The notes under the pieces are model-generated. The model saw nothing but the letters and a program-made list of their open reading frames with translations, ran no database searches and was not told where the DNA came from. 64,000 nt of DNA, taken from positions 1 to 64,000 of the forward strand of contig NZ_JAKILT010000008.1 of NCBI RefSeq assembly GCF_023283535.1, given 5' to 3'. Source of the stretch: Shewanella sairae (GTDB lineage: Bacteria > Pseudomonadota > Gammaproteobacteria > Enterobacterales > Shewanellaceae). Both the position numbers and the translations under genes were made by a program. Positions within the stretch are counted from its first letter, which is position 1. Every line of letters begins with the position of its first letter. Of the stretch, positions 37,001 through 45,614 are shown in pieces.

Positions 37001-37138
37001 AACCACTACAGAGGTTGATCCAGATCATCATCTTTGGTTAATCAATGGTTTAACCACACATCCTAAACGAACTTACCGATTAGAAAGGCGCATTAAAACC
37101 TTGTTAAACTATTCATAACACACTAAACAATGGTTTAA
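36996..37138. repeat. Dispersed TGGT/ACCA and CAATGGTTTAA repeats
   Basis: TGGTAAACCA (36996-37005) and TGGTTTAACCA (37046-37056) are short palindromes 50 bases apart. CAATGGTTTAA occurs at 37043-37053 and again at 37128-37138, followed by GTGGTTAAA. They look like repeated binding sites for an unidentified regulator. Confidence 0.4.
37015..37028 (-). promoter_or_regulatory. Candidate FNR/EtrA (or CRP) site upstream of napE
   Basis: TTGATCCAGATCAT matches TTGATNNNNATCAA at 9 of 10 fixed positions. Its centre lies 29 bases upstream of the NarP-like site in nap orientation. CRP-like binding to the TGATC..GATCA core cannot be excluded. Confidence 0.55.
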
Positions 37139-37293
37139 AGGTGGTTAAATATCAAACTATTGGGTGGTTTTGATAACAAAATATTCACTAAGAGGTATTA
37201 AGCTTATTTTAAGACTACTCAATTATTAACCTGCAAAGTGATTATTAAGTTAGGCGAATGAGCAAGAAGACGATAATCGCTTTCGATTTTTGC

Positions 37294-37881
37294 TCACCAG
37301 CCCTCAACGCCTTGCATATCTGGAAGTTGATGTGCGATCCCCTTATGGCAATCGATACAGGTTTTTTCACCGCTTTCTAAAAAGGTGGAATGCATTTTGG
37401 CTGCGCGATCTGATTGGCGAGTGAAATCCATATAATCGAATTCGTGACAGTTACGGCATTCGAGTGAGTTGTTGGCTTTTAATCGTGTCCATTCTCGCTG
37501 CGCCATCTCTTTGCGATGGGCTTCAAACTTTTCCGGTGTATCAATGGTACCGACTAGATAGGCCCAAACCTCTTTTGACGCTTGCATTTTTCGGGCGATT
37601 TTATCGGTCCATTTATGTGGGACGTGGCAATCATGGCAAGTGGCACGAACGCCACTACGATTAGAAAAGTGGATGGTAGGCTCCATCTCTTGATAAACAT
37701 TTTGATGGCAACTGCTGCAAAATTCTTCGGTACTCGAAAGCTCTAATGCGGTATTAAACGCCCCCCAAAAAATCACTCCAGCGACAAAGCCGCCTAATAC
37801 TAAAAAGCCTAAGCTATAATGAACGCTTGGTTTTTTAAGCACTTGCCATATTTTATTGAGGAAAAATTTTAGCTTCGCCAT
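37294..37881 (-). CDS. Second NapC-like tetraheme cytochrome c
   Basis: 195-residue paralogue of the NapC at 32787; most of the sequence is the same or conservative. Membrane anchor at about 21-44 and four heme sites (CSSCH at 55, CHDCH, CRNCH, CIDCH). Next to heme 1 it is three residues shorter and reads [12 protein letters not shown], so the CxxCHxM methionine is missing; Shewanella CymA likewise lacks it at this place. It may serve as an alternative quinol dehydrogenase for Nap or another periplasmic reductase. Same direction as the nap operon but 450 bases upstream with its own leader, so probably separately regulated. Confidence 0.9.
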   Translation of the reverse strand: MAKLKFFLNKIWQVLKKPSVHYSLGFLVLGGFVAGVIFWGAFNTALELSSTEEFCSSCHQNVYQEMEPTIHFSNRSGVRATCHDCHVPHKWTDKIARKMQASKEVWAYLVGTIDTPEKFEAHRKEMAQREWTRLKANNSLECRNCHEFDYMDFTRQSDRAAKMHSTFLESGEKTCIDCHKGIAHQLPDMQGVEGW

Positions 37882-38073
37882 AGTAATTCCTTTTTGTCAT
37901 CAAACATTGCTTTGCAGCTGAGGCTGGGAACTGTGTGTTAAAAATACTTTTACAATCAATAAGCTTTAAACGTTACAACCCCACAGTTCACTTAATCAGT
38001 ATATGTTCAAGCTAGCCTACCTGCTCAACATTTAATCTAAACCTATTAATTACTACCTCGAACGATAAGGATT

Positions 38074-38103
38074 AGATCACTTTTAATTTCTTTAAAGATC
38101 ACT
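38074..38103. repeat. Two AGATCACT direct repeats, 22 bases apart
   Basis: AGATCACT at 38074-38081 and 38096-38103; on the minus strand AGTGATCT, like a CRP half-site. The 22-base period is about two helical turns, as for two protomers bound on one face, upstream of the napC paralogue. Confidence 0.35.
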
Positions 38104-38173
38104 GTTTGAGAACGTGCAGGAAAGAGACTGAAAGCAAAGAGACAATGAACACGAGATATGATTTTTTAGATAC

Positions 38174-38201
38174 AAAAAAGCGCACCTAAAAAGGTGCGCT
38201 T
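38174..38201 (-). terminator. Intrinsic terminator after hrpA
   Basis: Stem AAGCGCACC / GGTGCGCTT with a 6-base loop. On the minus strand it is followed by six T; it lies 23 bases past the hrpA stop. Confidence 0.88.
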
Positions 38202-38223
38202 CATCTATAAACAATAAAGCGAA

Positions 38224-41200
38224 TTACACTTGCGCGATTTGATTCAGAATACGCTTTTCTGAGATTGGATAAGCCGTACCTAGCACCTGGGCAAAACAGG
38301 ACACTCGATACTCTTCAATCATCCATCTAGCTTCAATCAAAGCATCTGGCACAGGTTGTGACTTAGGCAATTTCGCCATTTGCGCTTTAAGTAGCTCTTG
38401 AACCTTATTAACGCTCAGCATGTGAATGCGGTCGCGATTAGGGTCAACGGGTAGCTTCTCTAAACGGTTTTCAATGCCTTTTAAATAACGATTCAAATCA
38501 CCAAGACGTTGCCAACCAGACTGCTCAACAAAGCCTTTAAACACCAATTGGTCTAACTGGCTTTGAATATCACTCATCGCAAACGCAATATCTAAGCTAA
38601 TTTTACCTTTTAGGCGTTTTTTAATCCGGTTATAAATGGTTAAGATCTCTTCCACTTTTAAGGCAATTTTTTCCGCTGTCGGATTAAGCTCCTGCCTTAC
38701 CCAGTCTTTCGCTTCAGTAAAGGCGGTCTCAGACCGGACATCAATGCCCTTCTCATCCAGTAGCTGTTGTACAGCCGCAGATAGAATGTCATCAATTAAG
38801 ATATTCACCTGGCCAAAAGGATTAAAATACATCGCAAGCTTTGCCTTGTTCGGCAGTGATTTTTGCAAATGTTTTACCGGCGATGGAATATTCAGTAATA
38901 GCAAACGCTGTAGACCAATACGATGCTGCTTTTGCGCTTCAAATTCATCATCAAATAATTTGATCGACACGCTGGTTTTATCATCCACCAGCGCAGGAAA
39001 CGCTTTAACTTCGAAGTTGCCCTTCTTTTGCTCAAACTGTTTAGGTAAATCGCCAAAGGTCCATTGCTCTAGCCCTTTTTTCTCAATACCTGAGTCAGCA
39101 ACGCTGCGAATAGCCTGCACGACTTGGCCTTGCATACTCGCCTTTAATGGCTCTAATTCTCGCCCTTCAGCAAGTAATTTCCCCTTGTCACCTTCGATCT
39201 TAAAGTTAACTAAAAGATGCTTAGTTAACTGAGAAGTATCAAAATCTTCTGGTGAAATCCGCGTTCCGCTCATACGCAGCAGCTGTTTGCACATGGCATC
39301 GATTAAAGGTAACTCAAACGGTGTCATCGCCTGTAAACAGGCTTTTGCATAATCTGGCGCAGGCACAAAGTTACGGCGCAGCGCTTTTGGTAAAGACTTG
39401 ATGAGTGCAATACACTTTTCTTCACGCAAGCCCGCCACTATCCAGTCAAAATCACTTTCATCAATCTGGTTAATCAAAGCAACCGGAATATGCACAGATA
39501 CGCCGTCATCAGGCAGCGATGGCTCAAAATGATAACTGACTTTAAGCACCAAGTTGCCTTTGTGCCATTTCTCGGGGAAATCTAGTGCTGAAATATGCTC
39601 GCTACTGCGCTGCATCAAGCTTTCACGCTCAAAATCTAATAGATCAGGCGTGGATTTTTTAGCCGCTTTCCACCATTTTAAAAACTTTGGTGCGTTATAT
39701 ATACCATCTGGGATCTTCGGCTCATAAAACGCATATAAGGCTTGTTCATCGACCAGAATATCTCGGCGGCGCGACTTATGTTCAAGTGATTCAATGTCGA
39801 GCAATAGCTTCTGGTTGTTAATAAAGAAGGCTTCGTTAGTGCGTAACTCACCATCAGCCAGAGCTGAGCGAATAAAGATTTCACGCGCTTCGACGGGCTC
39901 AACTGGACCATATTGTACTTTGCGGCGATTAACAATTTGTAAGCCATACAGTACTTGGTTTTCAAGTGCTACCACCGAGCCTTGTTTTGATTCAAAGTGT
40001 GGCTCTACATAATTCTTTTTCACTAGATGCGCCGCTAGCGGCTCAACCCATTCAGGTTGGATTTTGGCGCAGCAACGGGCAAATAAACGCGATGTTTCCG
40101 TCATCTCAGCCGCCATGATCCATTTAGGGCCTTTTTTAGCTAAAGGAGAACCAGGGAACACAAAGAACTTACGGTTACGAGCGCCAAGATACTCGTTATC
40201 TTTATCTTTAAAACCGATATGGCTTAATAGACCGGTCAATAACGAGCGATGCAAGCCTTCATAATCAAGCTCATCGCTTGGCGAGTTAAGCTTCCACTTA
40301 AGCTCATGGGTCGCTTGCCTTAGCTGGGTGTACAAGTCTTGCCATTCGCGCACCCTTAGATACGCTAGGAACTCCGCCTTACATTGCTTTCTAAACTGGC
40401 TACTCGACAGCTCTTTCTGGCTTTGTTTAATGTGATCCCACAGGTGTAACCAAGAAACAAAGTCTGAATCTTTATCGCTATATCGATTATGTGCCTGATC
40501 GGCTGCTTGCTTCTTGTCCATTGGACGTTCACGAGGATCTTGAATAGATAGACCCGCAGTGATCACTAAAGCTTCATTTAAGCAACCGTTTTGCTGAGCT
40601 TCTATCACCATACGCGCTAAACGAGGATCCACCGGAATATGCGCTAACTGACGACCAAGCTGAGTTAAGTCGAGTCTGCCCTTCTTTTTCACTACCGCTT
40701 GTAACTCTTCTAGCAGCATAAAACCGTCACGAATGTAACGCGAATCAGGCGGCTGAATAAACGGGAAGCCTTCAATATCGCCTAAGCCAATCGATAGCAT
40801 TTTTAGAATAACTGAGGCTAAGTTAGTGCGTAAAATCTCTGGATCGGTAAAGCCTGGACGCGAAACAAAATCATCTTCGCTATATAGACGAATACAAATA
40901 CCCGGCGCGACACGGCCACAACGGCCTTGACGCTGGTTAGCACTTGCCTGAGAAATCGGCTCAATCGGTAAACGCTGTACTTTAGTGCGGTAACTGTAGC
41001 GGCTTATACGTGCAGTACCGGGGTCAATAACGTAGCGAATACCTGGTACCGTCAATGACGTTTCGGCAACGTTTGTCGCTAATACAATGCGGCGACCGAC
41101 ATGGCTCTTAAATACTTTTGATTGCTCGCCATAAGATAAACGCGCGTATAAAGGTAAGATCTCTGTGTCACGATAATTACGACGATTTAGCTGCTCAGCC

Positions 41201-42105
41201 ACATCACGAATTTCGCGCTCACCATTCATAAAGATCAAAATGTCGCCTAAGCCTTCTTGCATTAGCTCATCGGTTGCGGCAAAAATACCTTCAATTAAAT
41301 CTAAGTCATCGTCTTGATCTTGCACTAATGGGCGATAGCGAGTTTCAACCGGATAAGTACGGCCTGACACTTCTATCACAGGCGCGTTATTAAAGTGTTT
41401 TGAAAAACGGTCAACATCAATGGTTGCCGAAGTAATAATCACTTTAAGATCCGGACGCTTGCTCAATACGTTTTTCAGATAACCCAAAATGAAATCGATG
41501 TTAAGACTACGCTCATGCGCTTCATCGATAATGATAGTGTCGTATTGATTGAGATATTTATCATTAGTCAGTTCAGCCAATAAAATACCATCGGTCATCA
41601 ATTTGATGTATGAGGTATCGTTAATGGCATCAGCAAAACGAACTTTAAAGCCCACGGCTTCACCTAATGGTGTGTTCATCTCTTCAGCAATACGCGTTGC
41701 AACGCTTCTTGCAGCTAGGCGGCGTGGCTGAGTATGACCAATCAGTCCACGTGTACCTAAGCCTAGCTCTAAACAGATCTTGGGTAACTGTGTGGTTTTA
41801 CCTGAGCCGGTTTCACCGGCAACAATCACCACTTGATTGTTAGCAATGGCGGCTGCAATCTCATCGCGTTTTTGCGATACAGGTAGGCTGTCTGGATAAG
41901 TAATACTTGGGCGGTTCGCTAAACGCTGTTCCACTTTTTTACGTGACTCAAGCGCGACAGTTTCAAGTTTGTCAAGCGTGGCAGTTTTCTTGTCTGAGTC
42001 AGGCTCTTTTCGAAGCCTAAACAGACGACGCCTAATATAGGCAGCGTCAGCTTCATAACAGTGTTTTAAGAATGCGTTAGATAAAGGATGCTGTTGCGAA
42101 CTCAA
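38224..42105 (-). CDS. hrpA: ATP-dependent RNA helicase HrpA (DEAH box)
   Basis: About 1293 residues. Walker A GETGSGKTTQ near 97, DEAH in IIIDEAHERSLNIDF near 195, SATIDVDRFSKHF, and QRQGRCGRVAPG (motif VI) define a DEAH-box helicase; HA2 and OB-fold regions and the long HrpA-specific C-terminus follow. In E. coli HrpA rescues stalled ribosomes on mRNA and helps process fimbrial mRNA. No ATG fits: TTG 42105 has GGAA seven bases upstream, while TTG 42111 (two residues longer) has it too close. It is monocistronic with a terminator. Confidence 0.95.
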   Translation of the reverse strand: MSSQQHPLSNAFLKHCYEADAAYIRRRLFRLRKEPDSDKKTATLDKLETVALESRKKVEQRLANRPSITYPDSLPVSQKRDEIAAAIANNQVVIVAGETGSGKTTQLPKICLELGLGTRGLIGHTQPRRLAARSVATRIAEEMNTPLGEAVGFKVRFADAINDTSYIKLMTDGILLAELTNDKYLNQYDTIIIDEAHERSLNIDFILGYLKNVLSKRPDLKVIITSATIDVDRFSKHFNNAPVIEVSGRTYPVETRYRPLVQDQDDDLDLIEGIFAATDELMQEGLGDILIFMNGEREIRDVAEQLNRRNYRDTEILPLYARLSYGEQSKVFKSHVGRRIVLATNVAETSLTVPGIRYVIDPGTARISRYSYRTKVQRLPIEPISQASANQRQGRCGRVAPGICIRLYSEDDFVSRPGFTDPEILRTNLASVILKMLSIGLGDIEGFPFIQPPDSRYIRDGFMLLEELQAVVKKKGRLDLTQLGRQLAHIPVDPRLARMVIEAQQNGCLNEALVITAGLSIQDPRERPMDKKQAADQAHNRYSDKDSDFVSWLHLWDHIKQSQKELSSSQFRKQCKAEFLAYLRVREWQDLYTQLRQATHELKWKLNSPSDELDYEGLHRSLLTGLLSHIGFKDKDNEYLGARNRKFFVFPGSPLAKKGPKWIMAAEMTETSRLFARCCAKIQPEWVEPLAAHLVKKNYVEPHFESKQGSVVALENQVLYGLQIVNRRKVQYGPVEPVEAREIFIRSALADGELRTNEAFFINNQKLLLDIESLEHKSRRRDILVDEQALYAFYEPKIPDGIYNAPKFLKWWKAAKKSTPDLLDFERESLMQRSSEHISALDFPEKWHKGNLVLKVSYHFEPSLPDDGVSVHIPVALINQIDESDFDWIVAGLREEKCIALIKSLPKALRRNFVPAPDYAKACLQAMTPFELPLIDAMCKQLLRMSGTRISPEDFDTSQLTKHLLVNFKIEGDKGKLLAEGRELEPLKASMQGQVVQAIRSVADSGIEKKGLEQWTFGDLPKQFEQKKGNFEVKAFPALVDDKTSVSIKLFDDEFEAQKQHRIGLQRLLLLNIPSPVKHLQKSLPNKAKLAMYFNPFGQVNILIDDILSAAVQQLLDEKGIDVRSETAFTEAKDWVRQELNPTAEKIALKVEEILTIYNRIKKRLKGKISLDIAFAMSDIQSQLDQLVFKGFVEQSGWQRLGDLNRYLKGIENRLEKLPVDPNRDRIHMLSVNKVQELLKAQMAKLPKSQPVPDALIEARWMIEEYRVSCFAQVLGTAYPISEKRILNQIAQV

Positions 42106-42252
42106 GTGCAAATTCCATAGCCAAGACGAAAGAAAGTGATCCTAGCAAGGAACGCTGACGGTTGGTATAGCTGACTTAAAAATACTTTAACCGTTATAAC
42201 TTACACAGCGCAAAAAACGTAGGTTAATTAAGCAAAAGCCTCCACTAGAGAC

Positions 42253-42272
42253 AAAAGGGCGTAAAGTGCCCT
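42253..42272 (-). terminator. Possible terminator after the CBS-domain gene
   Basis: Short stem AGGGC / GCCCT around a 7-base loop; on the minus strand TTTGTCT follows. Weak but well placed, about 40 bases past the stop. Confidence 0.45.
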
Positions 42273-42309
42273 CTGGTTTGCTATCTAGAACGCCCAAACA
42301 AGCAGTGAA

Positions 42310-42726
42310 TTACGCCGGCGTTAAATAACATTGCTGCATATAGGTATTAATTGCCGCCAGCACATTAGTTCTATTAATCGTACCAACTACTTTGCCCTCC
42401 TCCACAACGGGATACACCTTAGGTTTTGGGCCAAGCATTTGCTCTGCTAGCAACAATACACTGGAGTTTGGTGATACCGACAACACATCGGTGCGCATAC
42501 AATCTTTGACAATCGCGGTTAAGTCGCAGTGATAGCTACTTTTAAGCATAACAGCCAAACAATCTTGCTGAGACAAGAACCCCACCAGCTTGCCATCACT
42601 TTCCACTACTGGCGCCCCCAGTTTTTTGTTATCCAATAATTTTTCTACCGCAGTGGCTAACGACATTGTTGGCGATAACAATACAGGTTGACGATCCATA
42701 TGCTCTTGTACGTTTATTGAATCCAT
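42310..42726 (-). CDS. CBS-domain protein
   Basis: 138 residues consisting of two CBS motifs: VLLSPTMSLATAVEKLLDNKKLGAPVVES with VGFLSQQDCLAVML, and TDVLSVSPNSSVLLLAEQML with VYPVVEEGKVVGTINRTNVL (each read in parts). A CBS pair normally binds an adenine nucleotide and regulates a partner. With no partner domain and no obvious partner gene beside it, its role is unknown. Ribosome site AGGGGA. Monocistronic between hrpA and the DUF3592 gene. Confidence 0.9.
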   Translation of the reverse strand: MDSINVQEHMDRQPVLLSPTMSLATAVEKLLDNKKLGAPVVESDGKLVGFLSQQDCLAVMLKSSYHCDLTAIVKDCMRTDVLSVSPNSSVLLLAEQMLGPKPKVYPVVEEGKVVGTINRTNVLAAINTYMQQCYLTPA

Positions 42727-42842
42727 TTCGTTCCCCTATTTAGTTGTTCTATTGTTAGTTTAGCTAAGAATGAACAACATAGGCGGGGATTAAACCGATA
42801 ACAGCAATCGGAAAAGGAAACCTAGAGGAAATATCGCTTCGC

Positions 42843-43229
42843 TTACCCAAATAAACCGAAATAATATGCAGGAATCGATAAGCCAATAAATAACACCCCT
42901 AAACCAGCTCCATTGCCTTTTGCCAACCGAGCATTAGCCTCATCATTCTTGTTATACAGCACAACTGCTGGATGCCCTTGTGGAATAATTTTATGCCTAA
43001 ATGATGTTTTTGACCTTATCTCAAATACATTGCCATCGACTGAGTATTCAAATATAGGTCTATACATCTTTCTCTTGTTGTTATTGCTATCCTTTGATAG
43101 ATACTCTTCATAACCTATAATTTTACCTTGGGTTTTTATCGCATTGTTATTAAACCTATAATAATCAAAGCATATGTATAGGCCTAATAAGCTAAAAATA
43201 ATTGCAGCAATTAATGGAATAACGTCCAT
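42843..43229 (-). CDS. DUF3592-like small membrane protein
   Basis: 128 residues. Membrane helices at both ends (IPLIAAIIFSLLGLYICF near 4-22; LGVLFIGLSIPAYYFGLF at the C-terminus). Between them is a short beta-rich extracytoplasmic or cytoplasmic module: TQGKIIGYEEY, YRPIFEYSVDG, and HPAVVLYNKND, the DUF3592 layout. Function unknown. Strong AAGGAGAG ribosome site. It and the next gene are more AT-rich than their surroundings, which may mean recent acquisition. Confidence 0.75.
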   Translation of the reverse strand: MDVIPLIAAIIFSLLGLYICFDYYRFNNNAIKTQGKIIGYEEYLSKDSNNNKRKMYRPIFEYSVDGNVFEIRSKTSFRHKIIPQGHPAVVLYNKNDEANARLAKGNGAGLGVLFIGLSIPAYYFGLFG

Positions 43230-43403
43230 TTATCTCTCCTTGATGTTGAAAAATGTAAAAACAGAAAAAATTGGCCCTACATCTTTGCTGTAAAACTTAG
43301 CCAATCTATTATCTCCTTCGTCTACAGCCTATGGTAAACACCTGATATCGTAATATCAATTTCGAACCTCAAAACGCACCAAGCAATACATTTAGATGCT
43401 AGC

Positions 43404-43871
43404 TTAATAGTGAGAAAAACATTGCCTCGTTACCGTTCCCCACTTACTGTCTTCATATACGTCTTCGATATAATTACCTGATGTATAGTCACTGACAACA
43501 TCACGCCAAAAACTAATTGCATACTCTGCTCCTGCCACTTGTTTGATTTCCCAAGAGCCAGCAAGCTCTTCAAACAAACTCGAAATAAAGCGTTTACCCA
43601 CTTTATTTTTACGAAAGCAAGGCAGTACGTAAAAATCACAGATTTCATACGCTTTGGCAGACTTCTCGTCAATTGCTGTTAGAGCGGCTGGGATCCCATC
43701 AATATAAAGTAAATAACCAGTTACACTGCCAGCCAATTTCGGGTAGATCTCAAATAGGCCACAGGCATCTGGTTTCTCATCAACAATTTTTGAAAACTCC
43801 GCAGCATACCCTTGGTAAAGATTGCCGTAGACCTGAGCATTACTGTCGTCAACTTTAACTATATTCATCAT
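43404..43871 (-). CDS. GNAT-family N-acetyltransferase
   Basis: 155 residues. The acetyl-CoA-binding core is recognisable: ICDFYVLPCFRKNKVGKRFI (strand beta4, then the R/K-x-x-x-V-G-K/R-x pyrophosphate loop) and the following helix SSLFEEL. The substrate cannot be told. Two ATGs start the gene (43871 and 43868); GAAGAG suits the second better. It lies in the same AT-rich patch as the DUF3592 gene. Confidence 0.82.
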   Translation of the reverse strand: MMNIVKVDDSNAQVYGNLYQGYAAEFSKIVDEKPDACGLFEIYPKLAGSVTGYLLYIDGIPAALTAIDEKSAKAYEICDFYVLPCFRKNKVGKRFISSLFEELAGSWEIKQVAGAEYAISFWRDVVSDYTSGNYIEDVYEDSKWGTVTRQCFSHY

Positions 43872-44026
43872 AAACTCTTCACGTTATTGGACTATGTCGC
43901 ATAATATCGCTTGTTTGATTTTCTTGGAATGACCATTTTCAATTGTTTAGCAAATACAGCTAAACATAGACATTAATAACCATTAATTCAGATTGATAAT
44001 GTCATACTGGCAAAGAGACCTAAAAA

Positions 44027-44161
44027 ATGAGCTTTAGAGTGGCTTTAACCGCAACTGACTTACAAGAATGGAGACATGTTTTATGTATGGCAGGAACATA
44101 TGGTTTACAACAAGTGAGGAGCATCGTTACTCTTCGGTTAACCTGCCTCTTTGTTTACTAG
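44027..44161 (+). CDS. Doubtful 44-codon ORF or gene remnant
   Basis: Reads MSFRVALTATDLQEWRHVLC and continues to a TAG at 44159. AGAG lies nine bases before the ATG, which would allow translation. The amino-acid composition looks protein-like (amphipathic helix TDLQEWRHVL), yet no family comes to mind. It may be a real small protein, the fragment of a lost gene, or chance. Confidence 0.25.
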   Translation: MSFRVALTATDLQEWRHVLCMAGTYGLQQVRSIVTLRLTCLFVY

Positions 44162-44214
44162 GATTAGAGTCACTAATTAGCAACGAGTTCGAGTTGATAA
44201 ACTCAAGGCACAAA

Positions 44215-44242
44215 AAAACCGAATAGCGGTCTATTCGGTTTT
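44215..44242 (-). terminator. Intrinsic terminator after gpt
   Basis: AAAACCGAATAG / CTATTCGGTTTT with loop CGGT; on the minus strand a run of seven T follows. It lies 31 bases past the gpt stop. Confidence 0.92.
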
Positions 44243-44273
44243 CATTTTCACCTTAAAATTGTAATTAAGGCGA

Positions 44274-44729
44274 TTACTTACAAAGTGGCTCTCTGAAGCT
44301 AACACCTGTATCCCATGGCTGTTCAATCCAAGTGTCCTGCGGGATATCAACAATATAATCGTCAACAAGTGGCTTACCGGCAGGCTTAGCACACACTGTA
44401 ACGAATTTAGCTTTAGGGTAAATTTCACGGACAATTTTAGCCGTTGAACCGCTATCAACTAAATCATCGATAACGATAAAGCCTTCGCCGTCACCTGGCG
44501 CTTGTTTGATGATTTTAGTTTCACGTTGATGGTCGTGATCATAACTTGAAATACAGATGGTATCGACATGGCGAATACCTAACTCGCGGGCTAGAATAGC
44601 TGCAGGCACCAAACCACCACGGCTTACTGCAATAATACCTTGCCATTGATCAGCAGGTAGTAAACGTTCAGCTAATTCACGGCTATAACCTTGCATTTGA
44701 TCCCAAGTGATCAGAAATTTTTTGCTCAT
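44274..44729 (-). CDS. gpt: Xanthine(-guanine) phosphoribosyltransferase
   Basis: Salvages guanine and xanthine to GMP and XMP using PRPP. 152 residues from ATG 44729 behind AAGG; longer in-frame starts add a basic stretch not seen in the family. The E. coli enzyme is also 152 residues. Visible landmarks are [40 protein letters not shown], the PRPP loop [13 protein letters not shown] and the C-terminal [12 protein letters not shown]. Monocistronic with a strong terminator. Confidence 0.95.
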   Translation of the reverse strand: MSKKFLITWDQMQGYSRELAERLLPADQWQGIIAVSRGGLVPAAILARELGIRHVDTICISSYDHDHQRETKIIKQAPGDGEGFIVIDDLVDSGSTAKIVREIYPKAKFVTVCAKPAGKPLVDDYIVDIPQDTWIEQPWDTGVSFREPLCK

Positions 44730-45058
44730 GTGCAACCTTTTTATGCGAGTACGCTTTTTTGAGGGGAAGAGATTGCGCGGCATTTTGGCTTTTTATTCAT
44801 AGCCATACAAATAAATATTAGTGAGCTGTTTCACAGATTTTGACTTAGGCTGAATTCAATACAGCTAATGCCTCGCCTCAGTAGAAAAGCGTTACGCTAT
44901 AGGCAATACTTTATAGCTAATATGTTGTGGTGCAGATATTAGTTCAGCTCTCAAAGACACACTTAGTCAGCTCAAATAAGCGCATTATTGCTCGAATATC
45001 GTTTAAACACAGGGATGATTAACACTCGCTCATCGACAATATAAGCCTCTAATCATGA
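44730..45058. other. 329-base upstream region of gpt
   Basis: No gene or clear regulator site seen; I looked for a PurR box and found none. It also holds the 3' flank of the four-cysteine gene to the right. Confidence 0.4.
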
Positions 45059-45388
45059 CTAACTTAGGTTTACGGCTTTTATCTGTTGGTATTTTTCTAA
45101 TACACCATTTCGCTCAAGACCACGCTTAACACTGCTACATAACTTACCAAACCTGCGTATGTCATCAAACTGCGGTACATTGCCGTTGGCAATTGCACTT
45201 TCCCAGTAACTAAGCTCTCTATCCACTAACTCAAGCAATTTTTTAGGGCAGCCTAAACAGTTGCCATCAGGTCCACAAACAAAGGTCTCGGACTCATATA
45301 ACGGCAACGTTTGTTTCACCTGCTCAATAATTTGCATCATGGCAGTTGCTCTATCTGGCTTTTTAGGTGTGCTTATTTGCTCTTTCAT
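45059..45388 (-). CDS. Four-cysteine small protein, function unknown
   Basis: 109 residues, not recognised. A cysteine cluster C38-X5-C44-X2-C47 in FVCGPDGNCLGCPKKLLE, plus C84 in FGKLCSSVK, could hold zinc or an iron-sulfur cluster. The rest is predicted helical and charged: VDRELSYWESAIANG, then DDIRRFGKL. There is no signal peptide or membrane segment, so it is probably cytosolic. The ribosome site is weak. It stands alone between gpt and the isoaspartyl peptidase gene. Clustered GPDG and GCPKK spacing looks like a conserved structural motif rather than chance. Confidence 0.7.
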   Translation of the reverse strand: MKEQISTPKKPDRATAMMQIIEQVKQTLPLYESETFVCGPDGNCLGCPKKLLELVDRELSYWESAIANGNVPQFDDIRRFGKLCSSVKRGLERNGVLEKYQQIKAVNLS

Positions 45389-45520
45389 TGGCGCAACGAC
45401 TTTAGTTTAAAGATAAGAATATGAAGCCTGCTGCTGATGCAAGCGAGTCTCACTGAGCGATATTATAAACCTTTAGGGGATCTTTGATTAGTGAATAATA
45501 ATTTAAGTTGAATCTTTAAT

Positions 45521-45552
45521 AAAAAAGCTCTTATATCAAAATATAAGAGCTT
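45521..45552 (-). terminator. Intrinsic terminator after the isoaspartyl peptidase gene
   Basis: AAGCTCTTATAT / ATATAAGAGCTT with loop CAAA; on the minus strand TTTTTT follows. About 60 bases past the stop. Confidence 0.88.
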
Positions 45553-45614
45553 CTAAACTCACTGCATCGCCAGATTATTGCGTTTTCTGCAGCTAAATAA
45601 AGTGGATACTAGGG

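Larger units (their letters stand above)
36843..37293. other. 451-base upstream region of the nap operon
   Basis: Non-coding. It separates napE from the 3' end of the second napC-like gene. It contains the candidate NarP and FNR/EtrA sites and several TGGT...ACCA and CAATGGTTTAA repeats listed separately. A TATCAT at 36955-36960 on the minus strand is a possible napE -10. Confidence 0.6.
37882..38223. other. 342-base region between hrpA and the second napC-like gene
   Basis: No gene seen. It carries the leader of the napC paralogue (right to left), two AGATCACT repeats at 38074 and 38096, and the hrpA terminator at its right end. Confidence 0.5.
43872..44273. other. 402-base region between gpt and the GNAT gene
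   Basis: Contains the gpt terminator at 44215-44242 and a 44-codon ORF at 44027-44161 described separately. The remainder shows no recognisable gene. Confidence 0.5.

Noticed and set aside
37294..37881. Second napC copy as a pseudogene
   Set aside because: Reading frame, membrane anchor, four heme sites and ribosome site are intact; the three-residue gap is in frame.
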